A DNA stretch of 64,000 nt from an uncultured bacterium (GTDB taxonomy: Bacteria > Bacillota > Clostridia > Lachnospirales > Lachnospiraceae). Under the pieces are notes generated by a model, which saw only the letters and a program-made list of their open reading frames with translations, did no database searches and had not been told where the DNA came from. Positions 62,297-64,000 of this stretch are shown here, piece after piece. The stretch spans positions 50,185-114,184 of the forward strand of contig CANDBT010000010.1 of assembly GCA_947383005.1 (NCBI GenBank). Direction: 5' to 3'. The first letter of the stretch is position 1. Each line of letters begins with the position of its first letter. The position numbers and the translations under genes were made by a program.

Positions 62297-62415
62297 GCAA
62301 TTTGCCAGTTGTGCATGGTATTCATACTTATATTGTTTTATAGTTTTAATGAGATCGACAAGCACACATTATTTTTGTATAATTTGATGTGTGAAAAGTC
62401 AAAGGGGTGATTGCT

Positions 62416-62514
62416 GTGCAGGCTAAGGATACAATAAATTCACCAAGAGGAAATCCCATCAGGGTAAATGAAGCAATACAAAAGAAGAAAAAGGTGTGTG
62501 GAAAATTGGAATGA
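62416..62514 (+). CDS. Possible 32-codon ORF
   Basis: GTG start behind AAAGGGG; reads VQAKDTINSPRGNPIRVNEA then a lysine-rich end. No relatives recognised; may be a gene fragment. Confidence 0.25.
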   Translation: MQAKDTINSPRGNPIRVNEAIQKKKKVCGKLE

Positions 62515-62586
62515 ACTATTTCTAAAAAATTATCTTTCCTTTTGTGCTAATTTGATTTACAATATTAGCATGAAAGGAATATTTAT

Positions 62587-63180
62587 ATGAATAAGTTTGA
62601 ACAAATTGACGAGTTGCTTCGACAAAACAAAGGCATTATCCAGACTTCTCAGGTGACAGAGGCTAATATAAGCAAGCCTGTTTTCTATGCTTATGTACGG
62701 GAACATAAGCTTGAACAGGTGGCTCATGGCGTATATATTTCTCCTGATTCATGGGCAGACGCCATGTATCTGCTTCATCTTCGTTGCAGTCAGGCTGTCT
62801 TTTCTCATGAGACGGCATTATTTTTTCATGACCTTACCGATCGGGAGCCCGCAGTATATTCCATTACTGTAAAAACGGGTTATAATCCGACTCGGCTCTG
62901 CGGAGATGGCTTTAAGGTTTATACGATTAAAAAAGAGCTGCATGGAGTTGGGATAATTGGCGCAGAGACTCCTTTTGGCAATATGGTGCCGGTTTATGAT
63001 ATGGAACGGACAATTTGTGATCTTTTGAGGAGTCGGAGTAATATTGAAATGCAGGTATTCCAAAATGCATTAAAGCGATATGTTTTGCGGAAAGATAAGA
63101 ACTTGCGAAAACTTATGCAGTACGCAGATTTTTTCCATGTAGAAAAATTACTTCGGCAATATCTGGAGGTGCTTTTATAA
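62587..63180 (+). CDS. abiEi: AbiEi-family type IV antitoxin
   Basis: 197 residues: N-terminal winged helix (FEQIDELLRQNKGIIQTSQV, KPVFYAYVREHKLEQVAHGV) and the AbiEi C-domain (SHETALFFHDLTDREP, YDMERTICDLLRSRSN). Represses its own promoter and counters AbiEii nucleotidyltransferase; TAATG overlap with the toxin gene. Phage-defence type module. Confidence 0.9.
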   Translation: MNKFEQIDELLRQNKGIIQTSQVTEANISKPVFYAYVREHKLEQVAHGVYISPDSWADAMYLLHLRCSQAVFSHETALFFHDLTDREPAVYSITVKTGYNPTRLCGDGFKVYTIKKELHGVGIIGAETPFGNMVPVYDMERTICDLLRSRSNIEMQVFQNALKRYVLRKDKNLRKLMQYADFFHVEKLLRQYLEVLL

Positions 63181-63332
63181 TGATAAATTCAGCAGGGCAG
63201 TTAAAAGACTTAATTCGTAATCTTTCTAAAAAGAATTCTGCGGATGCCCAGATTTTAATGAGAAACTATATGATGGAGCGCCTTTTGGAACGTATTTCGG
63301 TCTGGTTATACAATCAGCTGAGATACAGTTAA
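63180..63332 (+). pseudogene. AbiEii toxin gene, truncated after its N-terminus
   Basis: The first 40 codons (AGQLKDLIRNLSKKNSADAQ ... MERLLERIS) match the AbiEii start, then unrelated VWLYNQLRYS and a stop. The nucleotidyltransferase core is missing, so a deletion or recombination joined it to other DNA. The toxin is dead and the antitoxin an orphan. Confidence 0.8.
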
Positions 63333-63582
63333 ATATGCTGCAAATTTTAAATATTTTCCGAAAGTCGAAAACAAGTTACTTGATATTTTACAATATCTTG
63401 AAAAACAATTTGGAAATTTGGATGAGCTAGGTATTGATGTAAATAATAAAAGCGAACAGGAATTGAAAGAAATAGTAAATCATATTTGTATACTGATTTA
63501 TAATGATCAGAGCGTTACTATTGAAAATGATAATGAATTTAATAATTCAAACATTGCATCATCAATAAAAACCGAAAAATAA
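63333..63582 (+). pseudogene. 3' fragment of an unidentified gene
   Basis: An open frame DTVKYAANFKYFPKVENKLL ... SNIASSIKTEK ends at 63582, starting right at the AbiEii junction without start codon. Helical, Asn/Glu-rich C-terminus of an unknown protein, brought in by the same rearrangement. The following 63583-63718 holds more debris. Confidence 0.5.
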
Positions 63583-63718
63583 AAATTGTGCAGGATTGCG
63601 TTGGATAAGATAAGGACAGATTGTTTTGAGTCTTTAGGTTTTAGTGTAGATAGTATGGATGTGATTGAAAATATTTCGATTATATGGTAGTATGGAAATG
63701 TGAAATGGGGGGAAGCAG

Positions 63719-63985
63719 GTGGAAAATTTGACAGTTACGGAACAGATAGACCAGAAACATCAGGAAGATTTACAGAGGCTGAGAGATTTTCGCCTGCTGG
63801 ATGACGATTTTTTAACAAAGTGTTTTGAAGGAGATACGGTAAGCATAGAATTGGTATTGCAGATTGTGCTGGAAAAGCCGGATTTGAAAGTGCTGGATGT
63901 CCGTACACAGGTATTTGTGGAGAATTTGTTGAACCGCTCCGTGCGGTTGGATTATTCCGACAAAATAATTATTCCGATATTCTAA
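63719..63985 (+). pseudogene. N-terminal fragment of an Rpn/PD-(D/E)XK transposase-family protein
   Basis: 88 residues with GTG start behind GGGGGG. FRLLDDDFLTKCFEGDT, IELVLQIVLEKPDLKVLDV and LLNRSVRLDYSD match the start of Rpn-type PD-(D/E)XK proteins common in Clostridia. The full family is about 300 residues; here a stop follows RLDYSDKIIIPIF, before the catalytic motif. Confidence 0.7.
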
Positions 63986-64000
63986 ATATAATCCACATTT

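Overview
The window looks like part of a large, low-GC, conjugative plasmid from an anaerobic Firmicute, most likely a gut Clostridia/Lachnospiraceae-type bacterium. This taxonomic call is inferred from the strong AGGAGG ribosome binding sites, frequent TTG/GTG starts, AgrD-type peptide, PrgI/VirB4/CwlT-style conjugation genes and a clostridial-style RiPP locus. No rRNA, tRNA, CRISPR array or intact insertion sequence was seen. Plasmid identity rests on ParA/ParB with palindromic centromere-like sites, an iteron array next to a Rep-type gene, and a second Rep-like gene.

Layout. 0-8 kb (minus strand): a two-component regulator, one short and four long radical SAM/SPASM enzymes in tandem, and upstream of them a 42-residue Cys-containing peptide that is probably their substrate (an undescribed-looking RiPP system). 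8.3-11.7 kb: a GC-richer agr-like quorum-sensing block (Xre regulator, LytTR response regulator, GHKL histidine kinase, AgrD-like peptide, small membrane protein) with no AgrB protease visible. 11.9-14.0 kb: a secreted DUF6973-like protein and an orphan. 14.2-28.3 kb (minus strand): one conjugation operon (VirB2-like, PrgI/VirB3, VirB4, VirB6, CwlT-type hydrolase, VirB8-like and several odd regulatory-looking proteins), driven from a good promoter at 28.35 kb. 28.6-31.6 kb: a GNAT-like gene and an Xre / ImmA-type protease / PIN-like three-gene module. 31.7-37.6 kb: sliding-clamp-like protein, SNF2-type helicase and adenine methyltransferase. 38-42.3 kb: an ECF sigma factor, its DUF4367 partner and secreted proteins, one with a caspase-like His/Cys signature; the two promoters share the same -35/-10 pair. 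42.4-47.6 kb: Rep-like gene, broken ParE with its antitoxin, a 1-kb iteron array and a second Rep-type gene. 48.1-58.4 kb (minus strand): DNA polymerase III alpha (DnaE), DnaX, delta prime, a degenerate YhaM-like protein, an HEHFH protein and a TOPRIM primase-like protein. 58.6-60.8 kb: parS-like sites and parAB. 61-64 kb: a coiled-coil DNA-binding-type protein, AbiEi antitoxin with a truncated AbiEii, and further gene debris.

How it fits together. The plasmid seems to carry much of its own replisome (polymerase, clamp-like protein, clamp loader, primase-like protein) next to its origin and partition system, plus a transfer machine. Cargo is communicative or antagonistic: a RiPP, an agr-type peptide signal, and an ECF-controlled secreted set. 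The same 15-bp palindrome, TTCCGCC(C/G)GGCGGAA with one site differing at the centre, lies around parAB, in the replication block and at 8.3 kb beside the RiPP/agr loci, which argues that the whole window is one replicon.
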